Shown in pieces: positions 1 to 7,817 of a DNA stretch of 64,000 nt. A program made the translations under genes and the position numbers. The notes under the pieces are model-generated. The model searched no databases, was not told where the DNA came from, and saw only the letters and a list, made by a program, of their open reading frames with translations. Positions within the stretch are counted from its first letter, which is position 1. The number at the start of each line of letters is the position of its first letter. The DNA lies in contig JAFEFT010000038.1 of the NCBI GenBank assembly GCA_018240435.1, positions 32,940-96,939 of the forward strand, given 5' to 3'. The DNA is from Pseudomonadota bacterium (GTDB lineage: Bacteria > Pseudomonadota > Gammaproteobacteria > Xanthomonadales > Xanthomonadaceae).

Positions 1-1619
1 ATCTCGTGGCCGATGATCGAGCCGATCGAGCCGTAGTTCACCGCGGCATCGGCCTTGGGGTCGAAGAAAGGCTCGTCGAGGATCGCCGCCGGGAAGTTGA
101 GCGCGTTCTGCAGCGGCAGATTCACCGCGTTGACGGTTTGCGGGGTCATCCACCACTGCCCGCGATCGACCGGCGCGCCGAGCCTGGCCAGTTGCCGGTG
201 ATAGTCGTGCTCCTCGGCACGCAGATGGTTGCCGAGCGCGTCGTCGGGACGAATGTCCAGGCCGGAATAATCGGTCCAGTGTTCCGGGTAGCCCACGCCG
301 ACCTGCAAGGTGGCGATCTTCTCGTGCGCACGCGCCTTGGTGGCCGGGCTCATCCAGGCGAGCGCGGCGATGCGCTCGTCGAAGGCGAGCTTGAGGTTGT
401 CCACCATCTGCTGCACCTGCTGCTTCGACGAGGCCGGGAAATAGCGGGCGACGTACTGCTTGCCGACGGCGTCGCCGAGGTCGGCATCGAGCGCGGCCAG
501 TGCGCGCTTCCAGCGCGGCTGCTGCTGCGGCGTGCCGCTGAGCACGTGCTCGTGGAATTGGAACGCCATGTCGACGTAGGCCTTGGGCAGCAGGCTGGCG
601 TTGTCGTCGATGGCGTGGAAGATCAGCCAGTCCTTCCAGACCGCCAGCGGCTGGCTGGCGACCAGCGCCGACAGGCTGCGCACGGCATCGGGCTGCCACG
701 GGTCGATCGTCGCCTCGCCATCGAGCCCGGCGGCCTTGAAGAACGTCGCCCAATCCAGCCCCGGCGCCTTGCTGGCGAACGCGTCGCGCGGCCACGGGTT
801 GTTGGCCTTGTGCACGTCCTCGCTGGCGACGAGGCTGGCGTGGGCGGTGGCGATCCTCGTTTCCAGATCGACGATGCCGTCGGCGCGCAGCGCCGTGTCC
901 TTCAGCCCTGCCAGCGCCAGCAGGTCGGCGACGTAGGCGCGGTACTTCTCGCGATAACCGATCATCGCCGGATCGCTGGACAGGTAGTAATCGCGATCGG
1001 GCATGCCCAGACCGCCCTGCAGCAGGTAGGCCATGTTGCGCGACGGATCTTCCAGCGCCTGCGCCACGAACAGGCCGAACAGGTGGCTGGTGTGCATGTG
1101 GGTGTTGTTGATCGGATCGACGTCGGCGCGCATCTGCTGGCCGAGCGCGCGCGCCAGATCGTGCGCGTTGGCGATCGCGTCGATGCGCGCCAGCGTCGGC
1201 GCCAGCGGCGCCAGGCCGCGGCGTTCGATCATCGCCTCGTCCATGTAGGCGGCGTGGTAATCGACGATCTTGCGGGCATCGGTGCCTGCGGCCGGGTGGC
1301 TGGCGACCAGCGCGTCGATCAGTTCCGTCTTGCGCTGCTCGGCGCGCGCGAAGATGGCGTAGAAGACGCTGATGTTGGCGCGGTCGGCGGGAATCTCCGC
1401 CTGCGCCTCCCAGCGGCCGTTGGCGTAGCGGTCGAAATCGTCGCCGGGCGCGACCTGGCTGTCCATGCCGGTCAGGTCGATGCCGCCGGCGGCATCGACC
1501 GGCGACCACGTCGAAGGGGTCAGCGTCGCCATCGCCGGTGGCGATGCCGGCGGCGGTGCGGCCAGTGCGCTCGTGCACGTCAGGGCGATGGCGATCAGCA
1601 GGCACAGGCGCTTGCGCAT
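1..1619 (-). CDS. M13 family zinc metallopeptidase (neprilysin/PepO-like), partial
   Basis: The gene runs off the left edge of the window, so about 539 N-terminal codons are present and the C-terminus is missing. It starts with a basic residue run and a hydrophobic signal peptide ending near ALA, so the enzyme is probably periplasmic or secreted. The early segment GIDLTGMDSQVAPGDDFDRY is typical of the M13 N-terminus. The last visible residues, VNYGSIGSIIGHE, are the start of the M13 zinc motif (HExxH), which the window edge cuts. Family members cleave peptides on the amino side of hydrophobic residues. The ATG at 1619 was chosen because the signal peptide follows it directly. The long plus-strand frame over this region is its antisense shadow. 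Confidence 0.9.
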   Translation of the reverse strand, partial: MRKRLCLLIAIALTCTSALAAPPPASPPAMATLTPSTWSPVDAAGGIDLTGMDSQVAPGDDFDRYANGRWEAQAEIPADRANISVFYAIFARAEQRKTELIDALVASHPAAGTDARKIVDYHAAYMDEAMIERRGLAPLAPTLARIDAIANAHDLARALGQQMRADVDPINNTHMHTSHLFGLFVAQALEDPSRNMAYLLQGGLGMPDRDYYLSSDPAMIGYREKYRAYVADLLALAGLKDTALRADGIVDLETRIATAHASLVASEDVHKANNPWPRDAFASKAPGLDWATFFKAAGLDGEATIDPWQPDAVRSLSALVASQPLAVWKDWLIFHAIDDNASLLPKAYVDMAFQFHEHVLSGTPQQQPRWKRALAALDADLGDAVGKQYVARYFPASSKQQVQQMVDNLKLAFDERIAALAWMSPATKARAHEKIATLQVGVGYPEHWTDYSGLDIRPDDALGNHLRAEEHDYHRQLARLGAPVDRGQWWMTPQTVNAVNLPLQNALNFPAAILDEPFFDPKADAAVNYGSIGSIIGHE

Positions 1620-1702
1620 GATGGGCTCTCCGATGGCGAAAGCGGCATTGTGCCGCGTCCGTCGGTTCGTTGCCGATCGCGGCGGCGCGTCAGCCTGGTC
1701 GC

Positions 1703-2287
1703 CTACGCGGAAAAATCGGCCAGCAACTGCGCCCGCAATTCGGCCGGCACCGTCACCGTCAGCGGCATCCGTGCATCGTCGACGACGAATGCCAGCGCCG
1801 CGCCGGCGCGCAGGGCGGCGATCTGTGCGGCAGCGAACTGGAAGCGCAGGAAGTGTACGGCCGAGGTCTTGCCGGCATCGCTGCGCGCCAGATCCTCGTC
1901 GGCAAATGTTTGCGCGCGGCCGTGGCGTTCGATCTGGGCGAACAGGGCATGTTCGATGCCGTGCAGACGTGCCAGTTCGCGGGCGCGCTGCGCCGGGTCG
2001 GCGTACTCGATCAGCAAGGTCGCCTTGAGGTTGTCGCCGTCGGGGATCAGCGGGTTGTAGGCGTCGAGTTCGTCCTGGATTCCAGCCGCTTCGAAGATGC
2101 GCTCGATGCGCAGCATCTCCTGCACCTGTGCCTGCACGGTCAGGCGATCTTCGAACAGCAAGGTGAAGTGTTCGCCCAGGTGCAGCGTGCGGGCGCGCTT
2201 GTGCGCCAGCGCGTCGGCGCGGAAAGCGGCACGCTGCTCGGCATAGGCTTCCAGCGACAGCAGATCGGTGCGTGCGAGCTTGCGCAT
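1703..2287 (-). CDS. DUF3501 family protein
   Basis: A 194-residue soluble protein of the uncharacterised DUF3501 family. It starts MRKLARTDLLSLEAYAEQR and carries the family-like stretch ERIFEAAGIQDELDAYNPLIP. There is no signal peptide or membrane segment. The ATG at 2287 follows the stop of the upstream Fe-S protein by only 7 bp, so the two are certainly co-transcribed. A longer frame up to 2362 would overlap that gene and is less likely. In many proteobacteria DUF3501 genes travel with the same GlpC-like Fe-S protein and a rubrerythrin, as here. The function is unknown. Context suggests a role in peroxide or iron-sulfur metabolism, which is inference only. Confidence 0.85.
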   Translation of the reverse strand: MRKLARTDLLSLEAYAEQRAAFRADALAHKRARTLHLGEHFTLLFEDRLTVQAQVQEMLRIERIFEAAGIQDELDAYNPLIPDGDNLKATLLIEYADPAQRARELARLHGIEHALFAQIERHGRAQTFADEDLARSDAGKTSAVHFLRFQFAAAQIAALRAGAALAFVVDDARMPLTVTVPAELRAQLLADFSA

Positions 2288-2294
2288 GGTGCGG

Positions 2295-3638
2295 TCAGAT
2301 CCCGTAGGCGTGGCGCAGCAGCGTGATCGGGTGTTCGGCGGCGGTGCCGTCGTTGAGTCCATGCGCGATGTGCGCGCCGGCCATCACGCAGTCGCTGGTG
2401 AAGTGCTGCGGGCTGGCCGCTTTCACGCGTGTCTCGACCGGCTTGGCGATCTTGCGCGCGATCGGATAGGTATCCTTGCGCACGCCGTAGGTGCCGTCGT
2501 GACCGGAGCAGCGCTCGATGGCGACGACTTCGGTGCCCGGCACGAGGTTGAGCACGTCGCGCGTCTTCGGGCCGATGTTCTGCACGCGCTGGTGGCAGGC
2601 GGCCTGCCAGGCGATCTTGCCCAGCGGCTGCTTGAAATCCGTTTTCAGCAGGCCGGCGGCGTGACGGTGCATCAGGTATTCGAACGGGTCGTAGAAGGCG
2701 CGTTTGACGCGGATGACATCCGCCTCGTCGGGGAACAGCAGCGGCAGCTCCTGCTTGAACATCAGCACGCACGACGGGATCGGAGCGATCAGGTCGAATC
2801 CATCGTCCACCGCCTGCGCCAGCAGCGGCAGGTTGGCGCGCATGTATTTTTCGACGGTATCCAGATCGCCCAGTTCCATCTTCGGCATGCCGCAGCAACG
2901 CTCGCGGCGCAGCAGTTTCACCGGCACGCCGTTGTGCGCCAGCACCGCCGCCAGATCCTCGACCATGCGCGGCTGGTTGTGGTCGCCGTAGCAGGTGACG
3001 AACAACGCCACCTTGCCGGTGGTCGGGCCGGCCGCCTGCGCGGCGCCGTCGCCCGTCAGATGTTTGAGCCGCTTGCGCGCGGTGCGGCTTTCGTAGCGCG
3101 GCACCTGCGCATCGCGATGCACGCCCAGCGTCTTTTCCATCACCCCGCGCAGGCTGGCGTTGCGATTGCCCCAGTTGACCGCTTCGACCACCACCGGGAT
3201 CGAGGCGATCTTGCCGACCAGTCGCGTGTTCGACAGCAGCTTCGCCGCGGCTTTCGCGCCGTGCTGGCGATGCTGCACGGCCTTGGCGCGCAGCATCAGG
3301 TGCGGAAAATCGACGTTCCACGGATGCGGCGGCACATACGGGCACTTGGTCTGATAGCACAGGTCGCACAGGTAACAGTGCTCGACCACCTTGCCGTAGT
3401 CGGACTTGGCGACGCCATCGACTTCCATCGTCGCCGAGTTGTCGACCAGATCGAACAGGGTCGGGAAGGCGTGGCACAGGCTGACGCAGCGACGGCAGCC
3501 GTGGCAGATGTCGAACACGCGCTCGAGTTCGGCATCGAGCGCGGTTTGATCCCAGAACGCCGGCGATTTCCATTCGAGTGGATGCCGGGTCGGCGCATCG
3601 AGGCTGCCTTCACGCGCGGACGATTGCGGTTCGGTCAT
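2295..3638 (-). CDS. GlpC-like (4Fe-4S) heterodisulfide-reductase-related oxidoreductase
   Basis: A 447-residue protein with two N-terminal 4Fe-4S motifs, [11 protein letters not shown] and [13 protein letters not shown]. Two CCG-type domains follow: [11 protein letters not shown] in the first, and a degenerate CSGHDGTYG in the second. The segment [18 protein letters not shown] resembles GlpC. Such proteins move electrons between cofactors, but the partner here is not evident. The ATG at 3638 (MTEPQSS) was chosen because the upstream extension to 3746 is encoded by a palindromic intergenic repeat. The gene lies between rubrerythrin and DUF3501 on the same strand. A plausible job is electron supply to the rubrerythrin, which is not proven by sequence. 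The loss of one Cys of the second CCG motif is notable. Confidence 0.88.
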   Translation of the reverse strand: MTEPQSSAREGSLDAPTRHPLEWKSPAFWDQTALDAELERVFDICHGCRRCVSLCHAFPTLFDLVDNSATMEVDGVAKSDYGKVVEHCYLCDLCYQTKCPYVPPHPWNVDFPHLMLRAKAVQHRQHGAKAAAKLLSNTRLVGKIASIPVVVEAVNWGNRNASLRGVMEKTLGVHRDAQVPRYESRTARKRLKHLTGDGAAQAAGPTTGKVALFVTCYGDHNQPRMVEDLAAVLAHNGVPVKLLRRERCCGMPKMELGDLDTVEKYMRANLPLLAQAVDDGFDLIAPIPSCVLMFKQELPLLFPDEADVIRVKRAFYDPFEYLMHRHAAGLLKTDFKQPLGKIAWQAACHQRVQNIGPKTRDVLNLVPGTEVVAIERCSGHDGTYGVRKDTYPIARKIAKPVETRVKAASPQHFTSDCVMAGAHIAHGLNDGTAAEHPITLLRHAYGI

Positions 3639-3659
3639 CGCGATGATCTCCGACTCGAC

Positions 3660-3690
3660 CTCTCTGCGATCGGGAGAGGGGCGGGGTGAT
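3660..3690. repeat. palindromic repeat, CTCTC...GAGAG type
   Basis: The segment reads cctctctgcgatcgggagag followed by a GC-rich gggcgggg tail. It resembles the perfect hairpin between ahpC and ahpD at 6054-6082, and both share a TCTC(C)...GGAGAGG core. It lies in the spacer upstream of the Fe-S protein gene. Confidence 0.5.
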
Positions 3691-3750
3691 GGCAAGGCTC
3701 GCGACACGAGCCGAGCATTCGCTGAAATCGGGGGCGGGACAGGCAATGGA

Positions 3751-3790
3751 CTCCCTCCCCCGCGAGCGGGGGAGGGCTTGGGCGGGGGCG
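3751..3790. repeat. GC-rich palindromic repeat, CCCTCCCCCGC family (single copy)
   Basis: The core is ctccctcccccgcgagcggg with its complement, followed by the tail cttgggcgggggc. The same palindrome plus TGGGxTGGGGGC tail recurs at 20177-20339, 27271-27440 and 46655-46750. The copy lies between the rubrerythrin stop and the Fe-S protein start. Confidence 0.75.
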
Positions 3791-3806
3791 ATGCAGTGGC
3801 AAATCC

Positions 3807-4223
3807 TCAGCCCAACTCGCCCAGCGCGCGGGTGAAGCGGTTGGCATGCGAGCGCTCGGCCTTGGCCAGCGTCTCGAACCAGTCGGCGATTTCGTCGAAG
3901 CCTTCCTCGCGCGCGGTCTTGGCCATGCCCGGATACATGTCGGTGTATTCGTGGGTTTCGCCGTGGATGGCCGACTTGAGGTTGTCGGCGGTGCTGCCGA
4001 TCGGCAGCCCGGTGGCGGGGTCGCCCGAGGCTTCCAGGTATTCCAGATGTCCGTGCGCGTGCCCGGTCTCGCCTTCGGCGGTCGAGCGAAATACCGCGGC
4101 GACGTCGTTGTGGCCTTCCACGTCGGCCTTCTGGGCGAAGTACAGATAGCGGCGATTGGCCTGCGACTCGCCGGCGAATGCGGCCTTGAGGTTGTCCTCG
4201 GTCTTGCTGCCTTTCAGATTCAT
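3807..4223 (-). CDS. rubrerythrin family protein (diiron, no rubredoxin domain)
   Basis: A 138-residue ferritin-like diiron protein. The N-terminus [20 protein letters not shown] supplies the first Glu ligands. Later [22 protein letters not shown] and [10 protein letters not shown] give the remaining E/H ligands of the four-helix bundle. It lacks the C-terminal rubredoxin domain of classical rubrerythrins (about 190 residues), so electrons must come from a separate donor. Rubrerythrins reduce hydrogen peroxide to water in the cytoplasm. The gene is first in a minus-strand cluster with the Fe-S protein and DUF3501, and is 143 bp downstream of oxyR. That position fits a peroxide-stress role. 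The 168-bp spacer to the next gene holds two palindromic repeats. Confidence 0.92.
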   Translation of the reverse strand: MNLKGSKTEDNLKAAFAGESQANRRYLYFAQKADVEGHNDVAAVFRSTAEGETGHAHGHLEYLEASGDPATGLPIGSTADNLKSAIHGETHEYTDMYPGMAKTAREEGFDEIADWFETLAKAERSHANRFTRALGELG

Positions 4224-4366
4224 GGCGATGCCTCGTGAGCGTTGTGAAGATCGGAGTGGCGCATGGGTGTCGATGCGTCCAGCCCGAGCCTAGCGCGCAT
4301 CGACGTGGCTTGGAAATCGAATGCACCGATGCCGGCGATAGATGCGTTGAATGCTGCGCCGCGACA

Positions 4367-5320
4367 TCACGCTTGCGTGGTGCGTGCGCGCCGGGCGCGC
4401 TTGCCGGCGGGCGACGGCGGCTCCAGCAACGTCGCCGGCAGTTCGCGCAAGGTGTCGGCGATCTTGCCCAGCACCACGGCCATCGCCGAACTTTTGCGCC
4501 AGACCATGCCGATGCGTCGGCTCGGTGGCGGCGTGGCGAAACGCAGTACGCTCAGGCCGTCGGGTTCGGCCACCGGCGGCTTGACCGCCAGCGTCGGCAG
4601 CAAGGTGATGCCCACGCCCGCCGCCACCATCTGCCGCAGCGTCTCCAGCGAGGTGGCGCGAAAGCCGTCGTGCTCGCCGGCGCCGGCGTGGGCGCACACG
4701 TCCAGCGCCTGATCGCGCAGGCAATGGCCGTCTTCGAGCAACAGCAGGTGCTCGCCGGCCAGATCGCGCAGCTGCAGTTCGTGCGCGGCCTGGGTCAGCC
4801 GATGCGCCGCCGGCGTGGCCAGCACGAAGGGTTCTTCGAACAGGAATTCGACGTGCAGCGACGGGTCGTGCTGCGGCAGCGCCAGCACGCCGGCGTCGAG
4901 CCGGCCTTCGCGCAGTTGCTTGAGCACGACCTCGGTTTTGTCCTCGGCCAGCAGCAGCTCCAGTCGCGGGAAGCGCGCGCGCAGGCGTGGCATCACATGC
5001 GGCAGCAGGTACGGTGCCAGGGTCGGAAAGATGCCCAGGCGCACGCGGCCGGCTTCCGGGTCGCGGGCGCGCCGCGCCGCTTCCTTGAGCTGCTCGACCT
5101 CGGCAAGGATGCGCCGCGCGCGCTCGGCCAGTTCGCTGCCGGCCGGCGTCAGCATCACCTTGCGCGGCGAACGCTCGATCAAGATCAGGCCGAGTTCGTC
5201 TTCGAGCTTGCGGATCTGCGTCGACAACGTCGGCTGGCTGACGAAGCTGGCCGCTGCCGCACGGCCGAAATGGCGATGGTCGGCGAGAGCAACGAAATAG
5301 TGCAGATCGCGCAGGTTCAT
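4367..5320 (-). CDS. oxyR: OxyR, LysR-type hydrogen peroxide-sensing regulator
   Basis: A 317-residue LysR-family regulator with an N-terminal winged helix-turn-helix (residues about 1-60) and a periplasmic-binding-like sensor domain. The two redox cysteines are C200 and C209 in the motif LEDGHCLRDQALDVC, aligning with C199 and C208 of E. coli OxyR. This identifies the protein as OxyR rather than a generic LysR regulator. Oxidation by peroxide forms the disulfide that activates target genes. It is divergent from ahpC, and the 160-bp spacer carries inverted repeats that could be its operator. The start ATG at 5320 gives the canonical MNLRDLHYFVALAD beginning. Confidence 0.96.
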   Translation of the reverse strand: MNLRDLHYFVALADHRHFGRAAAASFVSQPTLSTQIRKLEDELGLILIERSPRKVMLTPAGSELAERARRILAEVEQLKEAARRARDPEAGRVRLGIFPTLAPYLLPHVMPRLRARFPRLELLLAEDKTEVVLKQLREGRLDAGVLALPQHDPSLHVEFLFEEPFVLATPAAHRLTQAAHELQLRDLAGEHLLLLEDGHCLRDQALDVCAHAGAGEHDGFRATSLETLRQMVAAGVGITLLPTLAVKPPVAEPDGLSVLRFATPPPSRRIGMVWRKSSAMAVVLGKIADTLRELPATLLEPPSPAGKRARRARTTQA

Positions 5321-5333
5321 GAGTGGCCTCGGT

Positions 5334-5389
5334 CATTCATCGACAGTATCTATCGTAATGATACCGACAATTCATTGGAATGATGAATG
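5334..5389. promoter_or_regulatory. candidate OxyR operator between oxyR and ahpC
   Basis: This AT-rich stretch in an otherwise GC-rich spacer holds nested inverted repeats. CATTCAT at its left end pairs with ATGAATG at its right end. Inside, GTATC (5346-5350) pairs with GATAC (5360-5364) around TATCGTAAT. OxyR sites are long, AT-rich, dyad-symmetric and built of ATAG/CTAT-like elements, and CTAT is present at 5349-5352. The position between divergent oxyR and ahpC is where such a site is expected. Exact boundaries and the -35/-10 boxes cannot be fixed by eye. Confidence 0.5.
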
Positions 5390-5480
5390 TTGCAGTTGCA
5401 CAATGACGGCACGGATCGGGTGACGGCTTGGCTGCAACCCGATCTTCCGGCGACACCGACCCATCCATCAGGAGAACACC

Positions 5481-6020
5481 ATGCTGACCGTTGGCGACAA
5501 ACTCCCGCGCTTCCACCTCAAGGCCACCGTCTCGACCGATCTCGACAAGGCCTTCACCGACATCGACAACGACACCTATCGCGGCAAGTGGCTGGTGCTG
5601 TTCTTCTATCCGAAGGATTTCACCTTCGTCTGCCCGACCGAGCTGGCCGGGTTTGCGGCGAAGAATGAGGCGTTCGCCGATCGCGACGCGCAGTTGCTCG
5701 CCGGCAGCACCGACAGCGAGTTCGTGCACCACGCCTGGCGCACGCATCACAAGGATCTGCGCAACCTGCCGTTCCCGATGCTGGCCGACATCAAGCGCGA
5801 GTTCTGCACCGCGCTGGGCATCCTCGACGCCAACGAAGGCGTGGCGCAGCGCGCGACCTTCATCGTCGACCCCGACGGCGTGATCCGTTTCGTCTATGTC
5901 ACCGACCTGTCGGTCGGCCGCAGCCCCGAGGAAGTGCTGCGCGTGCTCGATGCGCTGCAAACCGACGAACTGTGCCCGTGCAACTGGAAGCAGGGCGAGG
6001 ACACGCTCAAGGCGGCATGA
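5481..6020 (+). CDS. ahpC: AhpC, peroxiredoxin of the AhpD-dependent type
   Basis: A 179-residue 2-Cys peroxiredoxin that reduces hydrogen peroxide and organic peroxides. The peroxidatic Cys is C51 in FYPKDFTFVCPTE. The C-terminus carries a CxC pair, C165 and C167, in DELCPCNWKQGED, as in Mycobacterium tuberculosis AhpC, which is reduced by AhpD. This differs from E. coli AhpC, which is reduced by the flavoprotein AhpF. No ahpF is present, and ahpD follows 157 bp downstream. The ATG at 5481 is preceded by AGGAG. The gene is divergent from oxyR and probably activated by it. Confidence 0.95.
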   Translation: MLTVGDKLPRFHLKATVSTDLDKAFTDIDNDTYRGKWLVLFFYPKDFTFVCPTELAGFAAKNEAFADRDAQLLAGSTDSEFVHHAWRTHHKDLRNLPFPMLADIKREFCTALGILDANEGVAQRATFIVDPDGVIRFVYVTDLSVGRSPEEVLRVLDALQTDELCPCNWKQGEDTLKAA

Positions 6021-6053
6021 GGGCACGGGCGCATCGGATGCCCGCCCTCACTC

Positions 6054-6082
6054 CAACCCCTCTCCCGATGGGAGAGGGGTTG
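6054..6082. repeat. perfect 13-bp hairpin between ahpC and ahpD
   Basis: CAACCCCTCTCCC and GGGAGAGGGGTTG form a perfect 13-bp stem around a GAT loop. No T-run follows on either strand, so it is not a standard intrinsic terminator. As a transcript hairpin it could lower read-through or stabilise the ahpC mRNA. It belongs to the same repeat type as 3660-3690. Confidence 0.7.
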
Positions 6083-6177
6083 CCGCGGCCATTCGTGGTG
6101 AGCCTGACCCGCCCTGAGCGTGTCCAAGGGAGCCACGGGTGGCGCGACGCACGGACGACTTCCTCATCGGAGCTGAC

Positions 6178-6711
6178 ATGACCCTCGACACCATCAAATC
6201 CGCGCTTCCCGCCTACGCCAAGGATCTGCGCCTGAACCTCGAAGCCGTGCTGAGCCAGGCCGGCGCGCCGGGCCTGAGCGGGCAGCAGATCGCGGCGGTG
6301 GCGTTGGCGTCGGCGATCGCTGCGCGCCACGCGCCGCTGACCGGCGCCATCGAACACTTCGCCAGCGACTGGCTCGATCCGCCCGAACGCGACGGCGTGC
6401 GCGCGGCGGCGGCGATGATGGGCATGACCAACATCTACTACCGCTTCACCCATCTGGTCGGCGACAAGGATTACCAGACCCTGCGCACCAGCCTGCGCAT
6501 GAACGTGATGGCCAATCCGGGCATCGACAAGGCCGCGTTCGAGGCCGCCTCGCTGGCGGCGTCGATCGTCAACGGCTGTGGCGCCTGCATCGATTCGCAC
6601 GAAAAAGTGCTGCGCCAGCACGGCCTGACCACCCAGGGCGTGCAGAGCATCGCGCGCATCGCCGCGGTCGTGCATGCGGTGGCGGTGACCCTGGAGCAGT
6701 CGGCGGCCTAG
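6178..6711 (+). CDS. ahpD: AhpD, alkyl hydroperoxidase / AhpC reductase
   Basis: A 177-residue carboxymuconolactone-decarboxylase-like all-helical protein. The thiol pair is C134 and C137 in VNGCGACIDSHEKV, with H141 following. E122 lies 12 residues before the first Cys, matching the E118/C130/C133/H137 catalytic set of M. tuberculosis AhpD. The second His of the mycobacterial CSHC motif is Ala here (CGAC). AhpD reduces AhpC using lipoylated dihydrolipoamide succinyltransferase as donor in mycobacteria. The ATG at 6178 gives the usual N-terminus MTLDTIKSALP; the upstream frame to 6139 lacks homology. Its stop overlaps the convergent stop of the dehydratase gene by 4 bp. Confidence 0.95.
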   Translation: MTLDTIKSALPAYAKDLRLNLEAVLSQAGAPGLSGQQIAAVALASAIAARHAPLTGAIEHFASDWLDPPERDGVRAAAAMMGMTNIYYRFTHLVGDKDYQTLRTSLRMNVMANPGIDKAAFEAASLAASIVNGCGACIDSHEKVLRQHGLTTQGVQSIARIAAVVHAVAVTLEQSAA

Positions 6712-7088
6712 CCGGCGAGCACGCGCTCGGCCTTGGCCGCGCAGATGAAATCGTTCATCGACAAGCCGCCGACGTCGTGGGTGGAATAGCGCACGACGCA
6801 GCGGTTGTAGTGGACGCCGAGGTCGGGGTGGTGGTCTTCGCGATGGGCGACGTAGGCCAGGGCGTTCACGAAGGCCAGCGTCTGGTAGTAGTTGGCGAAA
6901 ATGAAGGTCTTTCCGATCGCCGCGCCGTCGTCCAGCCGCTGCCAGCCCGGCAGTTGCGCCAAAAGGCGCGCGATTTCGGCGTCGGCGAGCCTGTGCGCTG
7001 GCCCCTTGAGCGGCTGGCAATGTGCCTCGTGCAAGGCGTGCGCGGCATGGCCGATGGATGGATCGGGGTTCGACGGATGCTGCGGCAT
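6708..7088 (-). CDS. phhB: pterin-4a-carbinolamine dehydratase
   Basis: A 126-residue protein with the family signature HREDHHPDLGVHYNRCVVRY, followed by STHDVGGLSMNDF. The clustered histidines form the active site that dehydrates 4a-hydroxytetrahydrobiopterin, recycling the pterin cofactor of phenylalanine hydroxylase. It may also serve as a molybdopterin or transcription cofactor (DCoH). No phenylalanine hydroxylase gene is in the window. The ATG at 7088 (MPQHPSNPD) has GAGGACAT-type purines just upstream. The longer minus frame to 7748 is antisense to nfuA and is rejected. It is convergent with ahpD and divergent from nfuA, 39 bp apart. Confidence 0.93.
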   Translation of the reverse strand: MPQHPSNPDPSIGHAAHALHEAHCQPLKGPAHRLADAEIARLLAQLPGWQRLDDGAAIGKTFIFANYYQTLAFVNALAYVAHREDHHPDLGVHYNRCVVRYSTHDVGGLSMNDFICAAKAERVLAG

Positions 7089-7127
7089 GGCTCGGATGTC
7101 CTCTCGGTGGAGGCGTAGAATAACGCC

Positions 7128-7736
7128 ATGGGCGTGATCGTCTCCGACTTCGAATTGACACCGGCGGCGGCGCGGCATTTCGCGCGGCTGATGTCGAGCC
7201 AGGGTGGCGATGCCGCCGGCATCGCCCTGCGTGCGGTCGATCCGGGTTCGCCGGCGGCCGATGCCCGGCTGCTGTTCTGCGACGACGACGAACTGACCGG
7301 CGGCGAATGGCGCCTGCAATGCGAGGGCTTCACCCTGTTCGTGGATGCTGCCAGCGCGCCGTTCTTCGAAGGCGCGCGCATCGACTTCATCGAATCGGGC
7401 AGCGGTGGCCAGCTCAACATCCGCGCGCCCCGGCTCAAAGGCCAGCCGCCGGCGGCCGATGCCGGCCTGGATGCGCAGGTACGTTACCTGATCGAGTCGG
7501 AGATCAATCCGCGTCTGGCCGCGCACGGCGGCCGGGTGAGCCTGGAGGAAATCACCGCCGACGGCTACGCGCGGCTGCGCTTCGGCGGTGGTTGCCACGG
7601 TTGCTCGATGGTCGACGTCACCCTCAAGAACGGCGTCGAGAAAACCTTGCTCGACAAGCTGCCGCAGTTGCGCGGGGTGCGCGACGCCACCGACCACGAC
7701 AGCGGCGCGCAGCCGTATTACCGTCGGGATCGCTGA
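7128..7736 (+). CDS. nfuA: NfuA, Fe-S cluster carrier protein
   Basis: A 202-residue two-domain protein. The N-terminal part (1-100) is a degenerate A-type (HesB-like) domain, with LNIRAPRLKGQPP at its end. The C-terminal part is an Nfu domain with the CxxC pair C156 and C159 in GGGCHGCSMVDVTLKNGVE. NfuA dimers hold a 4Fe-4S cluster and hand it to apo-enzymes, especially under oxidative stress. Length and layout match gammaproteobacterial NfuA. Its location beside the oxyR-ahpCD block may be meaningful, but it is a separate transcription unit. Confidence 0.95.
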   Translation: MGVIVSDFELTPAAARHFARLMSSQGGDAAGIALRAVDPGSPAADARLLFCDDDELTGGEWRLQCEGFTLFVDAASAPFFEGARIDFIESGSGGQLNIRAPRLKGQPPAADAGLDAQVRYLIESEINPRLAAHGGRVSLEEITADGYARLRFGGGCHGCSMVDVTLKNGVEKTLLDKLPQLRGVRDATDHDSGAQPYYRRDR

Positions 7737-7817
7737 CGCGCAGGCCATCGCCCGGCCTTAACGATTCCTTGCGATATCGCTTGCTAGCCTTCCGCACCCT
7801 GCCAAGGAGGTGGATCG

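Noticed and set aside
6-2060. 684-codon plus-strand frame at the left edge
   Set aside because: The minus strand encodes a clear M13 metallopeptidase with signal peptide and GHE motif, and the DUF3501 protein. The plus frame has no homology and is Arg/Val/Gly-rich.
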